Shown here piece after piece: positions 25,493 through 36,937 of a stretch of DNA of 64,000 nt. The translations under genes and the position numbers were made by a program. The notes beneath the pieces are model-generated. The model saw only the letters and a list, made by a program, of their open reading frames with translations, searched no databases and was not told the origin of the DNA. Origin of the DNA: Isoetes taiwanensis (lineage: Eukaryota > Streptophyta > Lycopodiopsida > Isoetales > Isoetaceae); contig JAJEKV010000054.1 of NCBI GenBank assembly GCA_021234155.1, forward strand, positions 5,503,962 to 5,567,961, written 5' to 3'. Position 1 is the first letter of the stretch. Each line of letters starts with the position of its first letter.

Positions 25493-27489
25493 TGTACTTT
25501 GGTGCTTCTTGTAACAGGCCCATCTGCTCTAGGAGTATAGACCTTTTTCTTCCTTTTGGTGCTTTGGGGAAGTGGGAGTGGAGTAGCAAAGGATAAATCA
25601 TTTTCTTCACCTTCACTACCATCTTCATCATCCCAAAACCTACCCGACAATTTAGATGATGGATCTTTCAATTCTCTAATCTGTGCAACTGGAGTCTTGA
25701 ATAATTCTCTTTCCACTGACTCCCCAGCTCTTTCCTTAACCAATTCTTGGCCAGAAGGGCTTAAAGTTCTCCTTATGCTCACAACAAGTTCCCGGCCCGG
25801 TGGCGACCCCTCTTGGCCGGTGGGCTTAGAGGTCTCTTGGTGTGAACATAACCCATTCGGCCTTACGGAGTTACAAGCCTTTGGGTAAGTTCAATATTTT
25901 GGTCAACAAATTCAGTTTGGGACTCCACCGATACAAGTCTTTTCTTTGGAGCATCTACCCGCCGATTCGGGTTCCATATTAGGAGGAGTGATATGTATTG
26001 ACACACACACATCAGACCTACCTACCTTTGGGTCCTTAGGGAAAAGTTCTATAACCGGGAGTGGTGAGTCAATGGCACCTTTATCTGGGACACCAACGGG
26101 GATCTTGGGTGAACTAGGTTCTCCTTTTTCTTTGTACCCAAAGGACTCCTCGGAAGAGGAGTACTCTACCTCGAGGTATCCCATTATCCTTTATCTTGAT
26201 AGATAAAGATCTAGTCACTTCTGGCGATTTATCCCTCATTATTTCTTTTCCTTTAGAGCCCTGGGATTATTTAAGACTTTGACCTTGGCGAGTCCTCTTG
26301 AAATTGCACCTTTTTTTTTCCATTCACTTCTCATTTTCCTCTCCATTTGTCTACGGATTCCACCCTTGCCTTCTCCTTCTCCATGTCTTCTTTAATTTTA
26401 CGTCTCCTTCTTTTTTTTTTTTCTCACTTCCATTCACGCTTACGTCTATCATTTTTCTTCCTCTGTTAGGAGTGATCCAAACACCCTCTTTACGCCTTTC
26501 TCTGATCTGTCCCTTTGGAGGTTCTCGTTCCCCTCGACAAACTTTCCCCGCCATGCAATCTAATTCCCACAGGCAGAGAACGGTGAGGAAGACCTTGCCA
26601 TGCCAATTTCAATTGACTTGGGCTTACCAAAGTAGTCCACGAAGTCAATGGCTTAGGGATTGGCTTAAGAATATCTATTTGGGCCCAAACTCTCGGAGCT
26701 TTGTCCTGAGAAATTTCCCAACTGATAACGTTACCAGTTTGTTGGAAAAGTGTTTGAAGAGATTGTTCATTCCAATACATGGGGTTTAGCCCTTGTAAGC
26801 CGGATGGAATAGTTCTGAAAAGCCTTGAGGATCGAATGTCGGGTACCATTTCTGGAAGAAGAATTGAGTATTGGCCTTCGAAATGGTGCCCTGTTTTAGA
26901 AGAAAGGAAGCTGTTTGACTATTCCCGCATTCCACCATAAAAAAAGGGAAATCTATCCAATAGACACTGTTGATAGTGACCCCACAATCCATTTTTTCTA
27001 TTTCCCCTTTAATATACTGCAATCTTACTCCCTCATGACGAATACAGCCTATCAGACCTCTGGACTTTAAAAACTTGAGCTTACTTTCTACTGCAGCATT
27101 CCTAAGAGGCTTACCCACAAATACCGGCTCTTTAACTGTCAGCAGCTCCTTTCGCACGTCTTCCTGAACCTGATTTGCATACTCCAAAATTTGGCTGACT
27201 GCTTCCTTTTGCCTCTGCAGCGTACCAACTCCGGAAGAACGTCTTGTATTCACCATATCTGAGATCGACGTGAGAAAATCCCCGAACACAATGAATCCTT
27301 CACCTTCTCACCCTTCTCTATTGCTGCCAAATGGTTCGTAATTTCTCTAATTTGATCGTACCCTTTTTTACTAAGGGTACGGATCAAATCTATCAATTCC
27401 TCTGCCTTGGCTTCAATTTTTTCATTATTCCCCTCTGTCCCTGTCTTTCCCTTTTCCATATGGTCTGCCATCATTTGCATATTTCCCAA
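25489..27489 (-). pseudogene. LINE ORF1 (DUF4283-type RNA-binding protein), broken
   Basis: Pieces in order: a charged helical N-terminus at 27489-27250 (MGNMQMMADHMEKG, likely coiled coil); a DUF4283-like core split by a frameshift near 26790-26840 (FFFQKWYPTFDPQ at 27289-26786, then GLNPMYWNEQSLQTLF and PRVWAQIDILKPIP at 26849-26490); an unrecognised Ser/Pro/Glu-rich segment at 26184-25912; and an acidic-to-basic tail at 25782-25489 ending RSTKVQ. DUF4283 is the usual ORF1 domain of plant L1 elements and is thought to bind the element RNA. No intact CCHC knuckle is visible. The last codon and stop overlap the ORF2 start (ATGA). Confidence 0.75.
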
Positions 27490-27629
27490 GAACTGACCCT
27501 CCTGCCCTTTCTGCTACATATCACCCGACATACTAACCCCTGTCCCAGACAACTGATTTTTTATTATTTTTTCTGATCTTACTATCCCACTTTCCAAACT
27601 ACCACCTAAACCCACTGAAAACCAAAGAC

Positions 27630-27996
27630 CTAACTGTAAACCTTCACCACAATTTTACTATCAGTCCAAGAACAATGTGTGTGGAAGATACCCGCTGCAC
27701 TGGCATTTCTATCACCTATAAATTCACCTAGCCACGATTCAAGAAGCAACACCTCAGATTGAGGCACTAAAGAAAAGATTGGAGAAAATAGCTCTTCAGG
27801 GAAGAATCTATTATACACCAGACTCTCCCATAGTCGTGCTCCTTCTCATCCACAAGAGAATCGCTCTCCCTGGATCAGAACCGTGAAGAACTTCATGGCT
27901 TAGGGTATGGTAGGCGTTGTTCTTCCCGCCCAGGCGCCATCTCTCGATAATACCAAATTCAGTTATGACAGATCGAAATAATATCATCCACAACAA
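27630..27996 (-). other. Unassigned coding-like stretch upstream of the LINE ORF1
   Basis: Two overlapping minus-strand frames read like protein rather than noise: IIERWRLGGKNNAYHTLSHE (27996-27811) and, after a frame change, VYNRFFPEELFSPIFSLV followed by SWLGEFIGDRNASAAG (27818-27630). It may be the 5' part of the LINE, a second decayed retroelement ORF, or part of a host exon. I do not recognise a domain. Confidence 0.3.
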
Positions 27997-28076
27997 AGTC
28001 GAAGTTACAAATGCAACAATATGACACTACGACATAGCCCTGGGCTCTTTGGATTAAAGGCACTGATACGACTTAA

Positions 28077-28694
28077 TGTCGGCTGGGGGGAGCAGCTCAG
28101 GCTCAACACATTTAGACCTAATTTATTTTGGGAACTTAGAAATCAACTTAAATGTATTCCATGGGGTAAATAAATTAAAGTAAACCTATGAAACATTAAG
28201 CCTTTAAAATGTCTAAATGGTTGATAACGGGTCATCGACCTTTTTAGCAAAAATTGTATCAAGCCCAACAGCTTCACCGAATCTTCATGTACCACAATTG
28301 CCCCTCGTTCTTCCAGTGTCTTATTATTTTGATCAGGCCAAGGGTCGAATCAATTTATTCTTAGCCGATTCTATCCTAGCCATTCCTATTTTACCTTTTC
28401 CTAAACTATTTCGCAGTAAAAGGGATTTTCCATAAAAAGAGGGGTGTCTCATTCCATTATAAACTTCAGTTGCTTTCTACGTTAGATACAAGCTCATCCA
28501 TCTCAACCTTTGAATTCCAGCGTCCATATTTATTGCGGCTGCGTCACAGTTCAAGCCATAGACAGTTGATCCTGTGTTAGAGTTGAAATAGAAAGATAAC
28601 AATTTCTTGCTTGGATCTGAGCCCGGTTGGGAGGCAAAACATCTTTTAAGGATTGGAGTATTGTTTATGGTTCATATTATTTGTCATTGTATCA
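28077..28694 (+). repeat. 5' LTR (putative)
   Basis: Begins TGTCGGCTGGGGGG and ends GTATCA four bases before the primer site, giving the expected TG...CA ends over 618 bases. CCATAAAAAGAGG at about 28430 could serve as the TATA region. There is no second copy in the window to confirm the left border. Ten or more bases of error at the left are possible. Confidence 0.6.
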
Positions 28695-28698
28695 ATTT

Positions 28699-28710
28699 TG
28701 GTATCAGAGC
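28699..28710 (+). promoter_or_regulatory. Primer binding site for initiator Met-tRNA
   Basis: TGGTATCAGAGC is the classical plant LTR-retrotransposon primer site, complementary to the 3' end of initiator methionine tRNA. It lies four bases after the LTR end and 25 bases before the gag ATG. Confidence 0.9.
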
Positions 28711-28735
28711 CAAGCCCTTCCTAGAATCTGTGCTA

Positions 28736-29750
28736 ATGGCTCATCGTTTCAATATCCCTGAAAGCCAGTACCAGCAGGCATTAGGAACTGCTGATTTTAT
28801 ATTAAAAGAAATTGCTAACCAGATAACACTGCCACCGCCTACATCTCAGAGGATTATCAGCATAAATTAGAGCAGATAGCTCTACTTTATTGGTTTCTAC
28901 CCAGTGTTGCTCAACAGCCTCCGTTATCAAGTGATCCTCCACCTTCTAATCCGCCTCCACCTGAAAGTTTACCACCCATCAATCCACTACCAGCTAATTC
29001 CAACCCAGATCCTATGAATACTGCAGAAATTGACTCTCAAAACAAGAAGGGCAAGGCTCCTAAATGATTACAAAAATTGGATCTGCCATAGTTTAGTGGC
29101 GGAATAGCTGTTAAACCGATGAAGGTGATAAGTTTCCTTGGAATCTGGAAGAAGTTCTTTGAGAGAGTTACGACGACTGAACAAGAGAAACTGCAAGCCA
29201 TGGATACTTATCTAGATGAACAAGCACAAGTTTGGTGACAAGGCCGCAGATTGATGCAGCCTGAGGTTAACTCATGGAACATATTACGTAGTGCGTTTGA
29301 AGCCCATTATTTGCCTGCAAATTATCACATGATATTGCAAAGAGAGTGGGATCTTATTAAACAGGATGAGGAGAAACTATATCTGATTATTATATGAAGT
29401 TCAGTCATTTGCGCTCACAAGTTATAAACTTGGATGAAAATGAGCTTTTAAGAAAGTGTGAATGGTTTAAAGGAAGACATATTTGCAGAAATGGATCTTA
29501 TTGAACCAATAAATATGGAAGGTGCAATAAAAAAAGCAGGAGCTGCAGAACGGAAATTAAATCCCAAGACCCGCAAACTAGTTATTTGGGAAGGAGCGCC
29601 TTCTTGGGAACATAAAATATCTAGAATTAAACTATGGTGTTGGAGTGAAAATGATATGAGAGTACAATTATCTATGAAAGGCGCATGCTTCAATGAAAAA
29701 ATTATGAAGGCGAAGGCGTCCAAAACAAAAACCTTATGAGCTCAACTCTA
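28736..29750 (+). pseudogene. Gag polyprotein of the LTR element, broken
   Basis: Starts ATG at 28736 (MAHRFNIPESQYQQAL) 25 bases after the primer site. A frame change near 28860 leads into a helical and proline-rich linker (PPPSNPPPPESLPP). The Retrotrans_gag-like core follows at about 29060-29395: LQKLDLP, FSGG, WKKFFERVTTTEQEK, MDTYLDEQAQVW, WNILRSAFEAHYLP. Stops replace Lys or Trp at several points (KLDLP* and QVW*). Another frame change at about 29390 leads to DYYMKFSHLRSQVINLDENE-like sequence and then noise. Gag packages the element RNA. This copy cannot encode it. Confidence 0.8.
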
Positions 29751-32391
29751 AAAACAAACGTTTAGAAATATGAAATACGATTTTGGATAAGTTCAAACTT
29801 TGGTCAATTAGAACAACAATATGATATATGGTCTTGGGCAAGTTCCAACTTGGGTCAATGAGATAACAACCTAAGGTCCAACCATATACCAAGAAGAAAT
29901 ATATGAAATATGGAATCAAAACAAAAGCCAATTAGAACAAAAATATGCATATGATCTTGAGCCAGTTCGAATTGAGCTAATGAGACAACAATCTAAGGTC
30001 CAACAATATAATCTAGGAGACAATTGTTTTGGTACACCAAAAGCAAAATAAAGAATGTTGTAAACTGGTAGCAACAGCATAAAGCAATAATGGATTAACT
30101 TTTGATAGCTTTGGAATGTACGAATCAGAATTCGGTTCGGATTAAAAAAAAAAAAGAGAGAAGGTCGTTTGGCTATCAGAGATCTTGTGATATACCATAC
30201 CTTAGAATATAAAAGCTTACGAATAAAATATATCAATATGTTTAATAGCATTGAACGATATGGTGGCTACGACAAGTCTGAAAACAAAGGGAGGGCGAAG
30301 CTGATTGGACATCATATGTTATAACGACTTGCACTTACATCTACACGACCAGGACAAGATCAATGGAGATCTTTAAATCTATGAAGTTGTGGCCATACCA
30401 TGGTCTGCTTATCTGAGCACTACATTAAGCAACTTGAAGCAAATTCGAAGAAAATTGTTTAAAAAGACTAGAACAAAAAATGAAATGATGGTATGAGCTT
30501 ATATAAAAATTAAAATCCAAACAACAAGTGGCAAAAAGAAACGCAAAGAATGAAGACTCAAAGAGAAGTGATTGTCTATGGTTAAAAGGCCAGCTTCAGA
30601 CTACCTCTTGCAAGCAAAGAGTGGATTGAATAGGTTAGACAAAAAGACAGTCATGGAACCATTAAAATAAAAAGGAAATCTTAGGTAATGTTTCTAATAT
30701 ATATGTATATATTTTGAAATATTCTAGGGGCCACGAAATATATATGTGGTTTTTTCTACAATAGATTGGACTATAACAACAAGGTGCTGCGCACGGAGGG
30801 TTGCCCTCCGTGACCCGAGAGTGAAATGGCTTAAATCACACTTCAAAGTCATGTTTTCGAGCATATACTGACATATACTTGGAATATGCCACAAACCCAC
30901 ATGGATGAGGGTAAATATAATATAGCTAGGATCTGTAAGACCACAAGGAAAGCTATACCTCAAAGCCAATCAACTCTCAGTCTCCAGGATGGATGGATGG
31001 ATGGAGCTAAAAAAAGGTAGCAGTTAAAAGAGCAGCCAAGCCAGTTGAAACTTTTGGCATAAGATGAAGTTTAAACTTTTTGTGGCATGCGATGTAGTTC
31101 TTGTTTTCCTGGCAGTGGAAATGGCATTAACTATATCTAAAATTTGCCTTTGAAGTACTTGAAGCAATAATCAAATGCTTCAAGTACTTGGTAGTAGATT
31201 GTTCATCTGTGTCAATCATACTATTGTCCAGAAATATTTGGCATCCTAGGAATTGGTGCCCTAGTGGTGCATCGCTCATCTCTCAATAACCAAAATCTTT
31301 TCCTAGCTGTTGTCATCATTGTTGTTATGGATAAGGTATGTCTGGTTGCTTTTGTGTATCTGTGGAAGCCCGTGGTACTTGAACATCAATGCATATAGAA
31401 TTATTTTGGATTACCCATTTCTCAAAATAGTAAAATAATGCAGTGAAACTTCCATGCTTAATTGTTGAGAGTCTCCAAACAGTTTAAGGGAATATAACAT
31501 TTTTATAGAAATGATTGTACCATATGGTAGCAGATAAATGATATACAGGAATGATAAACACACATGCAAGTGGATCCAATCTTGCCAATACTAAGCCAAG
31601 GTACCATTTAGGCTTGTTTGGCAAGTTCATCGTCTCGAGTTAGAGGTTGCCAGCTCAATGCAATTTGTACACGACCGTTTGAAGTCAAGCATCTTAAGAA
31701 ACAAATGGCACAATGGCATCCCTTCCATTTATCTCAAGATAGATATTAAGAATAGAATAGGTTTTTAGTGTCCACGGAAACTGCAACACCACATTAAAAT
31801 TTATTGGGTCATTATGAAGAAACAATCTTCTATTATAAGAAATGTATAGATTAAATATAGGTCCATTGTTGCATCCAAATAAAGTCTTACCATTTTTTAG
31901 CTCTGTTATAACCTACATCGCATCATATGGATCCCAAATATTAGATACGACACTGAATTGTGAATCATAATATAGACAACGTTTTAACTAGCAATTTTTT
32001 TGCGTGTGTTAGGCACAACTAGAACCCTCTTTTAATGAGAGAGCATCTAAATGAGTAGTAAGTTAATAAGCAACGCAACTTACATTGAGTACTTGCAAGC
32101 TACAAAATCTATATTACCCAATGGTCAAGTTAGTCAATTCCCTCGAAATAGAGCAATGAATGATCTCCTACAAAGTTGTCTACATAACACTTTGCCAGAG
32201 AACGCTTTGCCAGAGAACGCTGTCAAATTTTAATGAATGCATGTTAAGAAAAAGACAATATAGAGATATTCAATATACCAACACAAGCTCTTGAATACAA
32301 TCAGGATACAATCCTTTTCCACGTACATATAGATAGTTTTTCAATTTTCCTCTTCCTTCTTAATGCAATTAATTACCTTCATCCAGTTTAA
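29751..32391. other. AT-rich spacer, no intact gene
   Basis: No frame above 111 codons and none with a domain. Contains a (GGAT)n run at 30988-31005 and a 12-base tandem (TTGCCAGAGAAC twice at about 32192-32217). I see nothing else. Confidence 0.5.
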
Positions 32392-32902
32392 CTACAATCC
32401 TCCAAATGTTTTGCATAACCATTCAAGTGCAACTGCACACCATTCTTGAAAAGCATTCAGAGTTGCTTCTATTATTGTTGCCTTGCTTGAGCAAACGACC
32501 AGATTCTAGGAGATAATTACATCTGGAAGCAGCTCGAAACAACATTTTGACAAAGCCTTATAACCCCTGTCACCAAGTGTAAGAATAGCCGCTGCAACCT
32601 GTTTGCTTAACTCCTTGAATGGATTTCTCTGGTATTAAACACAAAATATGAAATATGTCTGCCATAAATGCCGTAATATTTGCATGGGTGTCACCAAATT
32701 TTGCCCTTCAGATATCCACAAAATCATGTTTCTCTGTAAAACAATTTTTGCAATTCCATGGATCTGCAATACATTCAACATTGTTAGCAAACCAGTGCTA
32801 AGTATCATGTAGAAGCTTAAAATAGATTTACCTCACCTGAGGCTCTTGCCGAAAATAGAAATGTGCCTCTGCCAGTTTTTGTCTTAGCCATGATGTCCCT
32901 TC
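32392..32902 (-). pseudogene. Two 3'-terminal exons of an unidentified gene, with stops
   Basis: Exon 32902-32837 (22 codons, EGTSWLRQKLAEAHFYFRQE) is bounded by TTTTCACAG and GTGAGG. After an intron of about 73 bases, TTGCAG opens a last exon at 32763 in the same phase. That exon reads 124 codons to a final TAG at 32394-32392: HGIAKIVLQRNMILWISEGQ, TPMQILRHLWQTYF, NPFKELSKQVAAAILTLGDR, KALSKCCFELLPD, AFQEWCAVALEWLCKTFG. Two in-frame stops interrupt it (after FIFCV and after DVIIS). Helical composition, clean splice borders and matched phase argue that this was a real exon pair. I cannot name the family. Frames at 34498-34719 and 34929-35231 could be remote upstream exons. Confidence 0.5.
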
Positions 32903-35754
32903 CTGTGAAAATGTTGACAGGAATTCAAGCACAAGAAAAATGAAGAAAAGCATCTAAAGGATTTGGACCACTACTAAACTTCTGATAAATTTTCATGCCA
33001 GTAATTAAGCCCAAAACATTGCCACTTTGAAGTATCAATATTAATTTTAAATGACTAACAATAGCAAACACATTGCCATTGAAATTCAAGGAATATATCA
33101 GCTTTTAATACCCAATGGCACAATGGACAGGCCAGAAGGAAGCTCAAATCAAAGTTCTATCCTGACTCCTAATTCCTCGAATAACAAGCTGAAATTGCAT
33201 GGTACATTGGTAGGTGAACATTTTTGTTGCACTGTTCCTAATACAGGCAATACAAATGATAGGCCACAATCATTGCAGCTCAGAAGACTGGCACTACATA
33301 ACTTTTCAATGCACAAAACTATTCTACCCCTCTGCATCAGTATTGTATCTGCTCATCCCAGACCTTACACCACTAGTCTGGTGCTGATCCAACTGGTGCA
33401 ACAAGCATATGAGCAGAGAGTGTGAGGGCATCAAAATGCCAAGCATTAATAACCTATCAAAACCAGATAAATAGGAATTTCACTGCATTATATTTGTAAG
33501 AAATAAGAAATAGGGACTTAAAATTCATGAAGCTGGACAACTGCCAGCATGCTTGACTGGATTAGTAGGAATTTCAGGGCATTATATTTGTAAGAAATAA
33601 GCAGAACCACACACGGAAGCATTACATGAAAAATTGGGACTGACACATTCAAGGACAAGTTTAGCAGTGCATGTTAACAAAATTGCTATGCCATCATGAG
33701 GCCTTTTCTAAGAGGCAGCAACATGACCCACAGTATGCATAACATAAAGGTAAAATGCAGCATAGCTATCCTCCCATATTCGTCCTTGTCAAAATTCATG
33801 AAGTTGGATAAGCGCCAAGTATTTTCCACCAACTTTGTTCTATGCATCTATTTCCGCAACACATAGAAGTCTATATAAATATACATGGCCTAAAGTCTTT
33901 GGGGTTCCAACTTACCCTCTGTTTGTTTGTTTCTGAGAAGACTTGCATCAAAGATGCCCATGTCTTTATATATGGCTTCCCTGTGTCGGTCATATTGGGT
34001 GATTTTAAGGTTCAATGTGCAAATTCCTTGGCTACAATTGGATTGCACATGGTTTCCCATCATAGAATAATTCATTCAACATGGCCAATAACACCCATTT
34101 TTAATGTTTATTCTTGACCAAACATAGGTTCGCACTCTGTGGGAAAGTCCTTGACACTAGTGGCAATCAGTCATCAGCAATCCACAACATTAAACACAGA
34201 GGAGCAAGATGATCAAAAACAGAAATAACATACAATAGTGCCATCAAAGTTTTCTTATTGCACAACTCAATACTAATAAATCTACAGTTTTCCTATCACA
34301 TGAGGACCAAAAAACAAAGCACAATGGATATCCAGACTTGCCGTCCGGCAAGAATATTACTCTAAATAATGCAACAAATAACTAATACGTTTATTCACTT
34401 ACCTAAGTTAAAAGGAGCATAGAATGCACAGCCAAGCCAGAACGAAATATGACAGAACAACCTAACTACAACATGATAGAATGAAAAATCACAGAACTTA
34501 AAAACTAAACATTCTACTCACCGGATTAGCATTTGATCTGTTGTATCCAGATTCCCTTGTTGATTCCCTTGTTAGTTCACGGAACTGGGCAAAGAACAGG
34601 TCTGTGCCTCTGGCTATGGCTTGTGCTGTTCGCATATTGATCCCCTCGAATACCAAGCAAAGAACAGGTCTGTGGCTCAGGCTGTGGCTCAAGCTGTTGG
34701 CATAATTGATCCCGTCCAATACTTCGCCATACTGTCAATGGCATTAATTCGAGGATAATTCTAAATTAGGTTCAGGTGCCAAAAGAAGGAAATCCAAGAC
34801 AAAGAGAAGGCAGTGCTCAAAACTTCGCCATGCCGCCCCATTCCAGCAGTTTCGCTATACAAAAAGAACGATTTACATCAGCAAGATTAAAAGAAAGAAT
34901 GAATCTACTTAGCAAAGGTGATTAGAACTCAGATTGGATGCTCGCCCTCTGTTTCTAATTCCGGAACTCTTTTTTCTATATAGCCACAAGCAAATTTATC
35001 GCTCCCTGCTGTGTTCTTATTCATCAGATTGGAGCTGCCAGTTACCCGGTCCAGAACATCCTTGATCCACAACGCAACTGACCGTGCATTTACAGGGAAC
35101 AAAGAGTTTTTAGCAGTCATCAACATATACTGAGTATATTCCAGCATATATTCAGTATATCCCACAAACCCACATAAACGAGGGTTTGCCCCCCTAGGGG
35201 CAACCCAAAAAAGACTGGCATGAAAAATCAAGGGGATTGTATATGGAAAAGCCAGAAGCGGCCGAATCTACTTAGGCCGATTCTCTACTGCAAAAGAGAA
35301 GCCGATTCTGTATACTATAAGGAAATTAAACAATCCTATTGCGTTGTTGCTAATTCTTATTGCCAATTTATAAGTTGAACTCTCAATTCTAGAAAAAAAT
35401 CCAACAACTAGAAATGGACAATGTGTTCAGATCCATGCTGGAAAAAACTAAGATCAAGTCAGCCATTGGGACATGTATGAAGAGCATATGTTTACATCAA
35501 TACCATCATGGAGAGAGGAACCTCCCTCAAACCCCATCATAGATTGAGACCATGAGAGACTGTAAGGCGCAACTCGATGCCAGGAAAAATATAACAATCA
35601 TGAGACGAAGTAGAATGCCAATGAAAATAGAGGGGAAGGAGCCCAAGAAACCCTGGAACAACTGGACTGCATAAGGCAAAGAAGGTCCACCACCAAAGCA
35701 CAAAAACTCTAGAACCAATGTACCAACAAACTACAGGGAACACCTAATGACAAG
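32903..35754. other. Spacer with two weak exon-like frames and one hairpin
   Basis: Minus frames 34719-34498 (GINYANSLSHSLSHRP..., with an internal duplication of an ACAGGTCTGTG block and GTGAG at its 3' side) and 35231-34929 (VALWIKDVLDRVTGSSN...) have protein-like composition but no recognisable domain. A 14-bp inverted repeat (13 of 14 paired) is at 35126-35159. The 124-codon plus frame at 33051-33425 is not supported by anything. Confidence 0.35.
35126..35159. repeat. 14-bp hairpin
   Basis: TATACTGAGTATAT, a 6-base loop, then ATATATTCAGTATA, with one mismatch. A related CATATACTGACATATAC next to an ACAAACCCACAT block occurs at about 30860-30905, so this belongs to a dispersed short repeat. 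Confidence 0.75.
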
Positions 35755-36740
35755 ACGCTACGGAAGTAAGAACAAAAATACCTAAGCTATATCATTCATG
35801 CATAGCAGCAGACTCAAGCGAACTTTCCATAATAATAAATAAGAAAGATCAAAACCATGCACCATGGAAGGCATAAAAAGAGAAGACACGAAGACCGGAC
35901 ATAGTTAACAAGTTAAAAAGAGCACCTGAAACCAAAATTGAAGGATCAACATACCAGCAGCAAACTATATTGAATACTATAACGAAAAAACACCACGACA
36001 AACAAGGACAAAAACCTGAACATATACCCTACATGCATAACCAGTCCAAGCAAACAACAGGAACAAGACGATAGGGATCCCGAGATATAAGAGCAAAAAA
36101 ATTTCATAAGGTGACAAAACGATTATGCAATTGAGAACACTGGTTAGCGAGGATGGAGTCAATGCCAAGATGAGGAATGGATGAAGACAACTGAGTGCAA
36201 CATGAAACAAGAACAAAGGCCATATAAGAAAGTAAGACGACTTACCACATGCTCTACTACAACATGCACGAATGCGCGATGATGCAACCACGTTTTGAAA
36301 TTTAAAATGCAGGCCAAAAAGGGAAATGTCGTGTGAACATCATGCAGGATGGACGTGTACCAAACAACTCTTCCAGATCGTACGCATGATGACTGACCAA
36401 CAAGGCAAGAAGAACTACGTCGATTCAAGAGATAGATAAAGGAGGAAGCCAAGATAAGCAAAGATATCTCTCAAGGAATAAAATGGAAAAAGGAGGAAAG
36501 GAATAAACATATGGTGAAAAAGACAAACAGGAGATCAAAATGAAATCGATGGAAAAAGGGATCGAGAATAGAGGAACAAAACAAAATGAAACAAAGTAGC
36601 CAAGGACACAAATTGCAAATAGCCAAAGGCCCTCAAAGGCACCAACAAGACACTAAGACTATATGACAAAGAGCGAGCGTAGGGCCTCATAAGGGCATCC
36701 ATGAGAATCACTGAGAATAGATGACAACATATAGAGTAAA
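35755..36740. repeat. A-rich dispersed repeat, copy left of the second LINE
   Basis: Shares ordered blocks with 40770-41815: CATGCATAAC, AAACGATAGGGA, GAATGGAGTCAATGC-like, CAACATG...AAATGC, GTGTGAACATCATGCAG and GAAATSGATGGAA. The two copies are in the same orientation and substantially diverged. Its last part (AGGGCCTCATAAGGGCATCC) recurs at 43780-43910. No coding potential is visible. It could be part of an old satellite or the remains of an LTR element. Confidence 0.6.
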
Positions 36741-36780
36741 CTAACAAATAGAATAGAATAGAATAGAATATGATTTTATC

Positions 36781-36809
36781 GTCCACGGAGACCAACTGGC
36801 CTATGGGAC
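36781..36809 (-). promoter_or_regulatory. 3'-terminal stem-loop of second LINE
   Basis: In the element RNA: GTCC-CAT-AGGCC-AGTT-GGTCT-CCGT-GGAC. The outer stem pairs GTCC with GGAC. The inner 5-bp stem pairs AGGCC with GGTCT (one G-U). In known LINEs such a 3' stem-loop is what the reverse transcriptase recognises. Confidence 0.7.
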
Positions 36810-36937
36810 CCAAGTACAAAGAGAGAGCAGCAGGCGTATTACTACCAGGATTAAAAAACCCCCGCCCCGAAGGGTTTCGGGAAAAACCTTAGTAGCAATA
36901 AGGATCTTCGACATACCGCTACTGATTATATATATAA

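Larger units (their letters stand above)
21171..27544 (-). mobile_element. L1-type LINE retrotransposon, decayed, full-length or nearly so
   Basis: The element reads right to left: ORF1 (about 27.5 to 25.5 kb), ORF2 with endonuclease, reverse transcriptase and C-terminal zinc finger (25.49 to 21.75 kb), a 3' UTR, and an A-tail seen as a T-run at 21172-21186 on the plus strand. The ORF1 type (DUF4283-like) and the zf-RVT domain are those of plant L1 LINEs. The 5' end is not resolved and may reach 28.0 kb. Target-site duplications cannot be called, because the tail lies in an (AT)n tract. Confidence 0.9.
28077..29750 (+). mobile_element. Left end of a Ty3/gypsy-type LTR retrotransposon, truncated
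   Basis: LTR, primer binding site and gag follow each other in the expected order on the plus strand. No protease, reverse transcriptase, integrase or 3' LTR follows within the window, so the element has been cut off after gag or deleted internally. The assignment to gypsy rather than copia rests on the gag type (proline-rich spacer, then a Retrotrans_gag-like domain) and is moderate. Confidence 0.8.

Noticed and set aside
33051-33425. 124-codon plus-strand ORF
   Set aside because: No domain, ordinary base composition and no splice or promoter context. Compatible with a chance frame.
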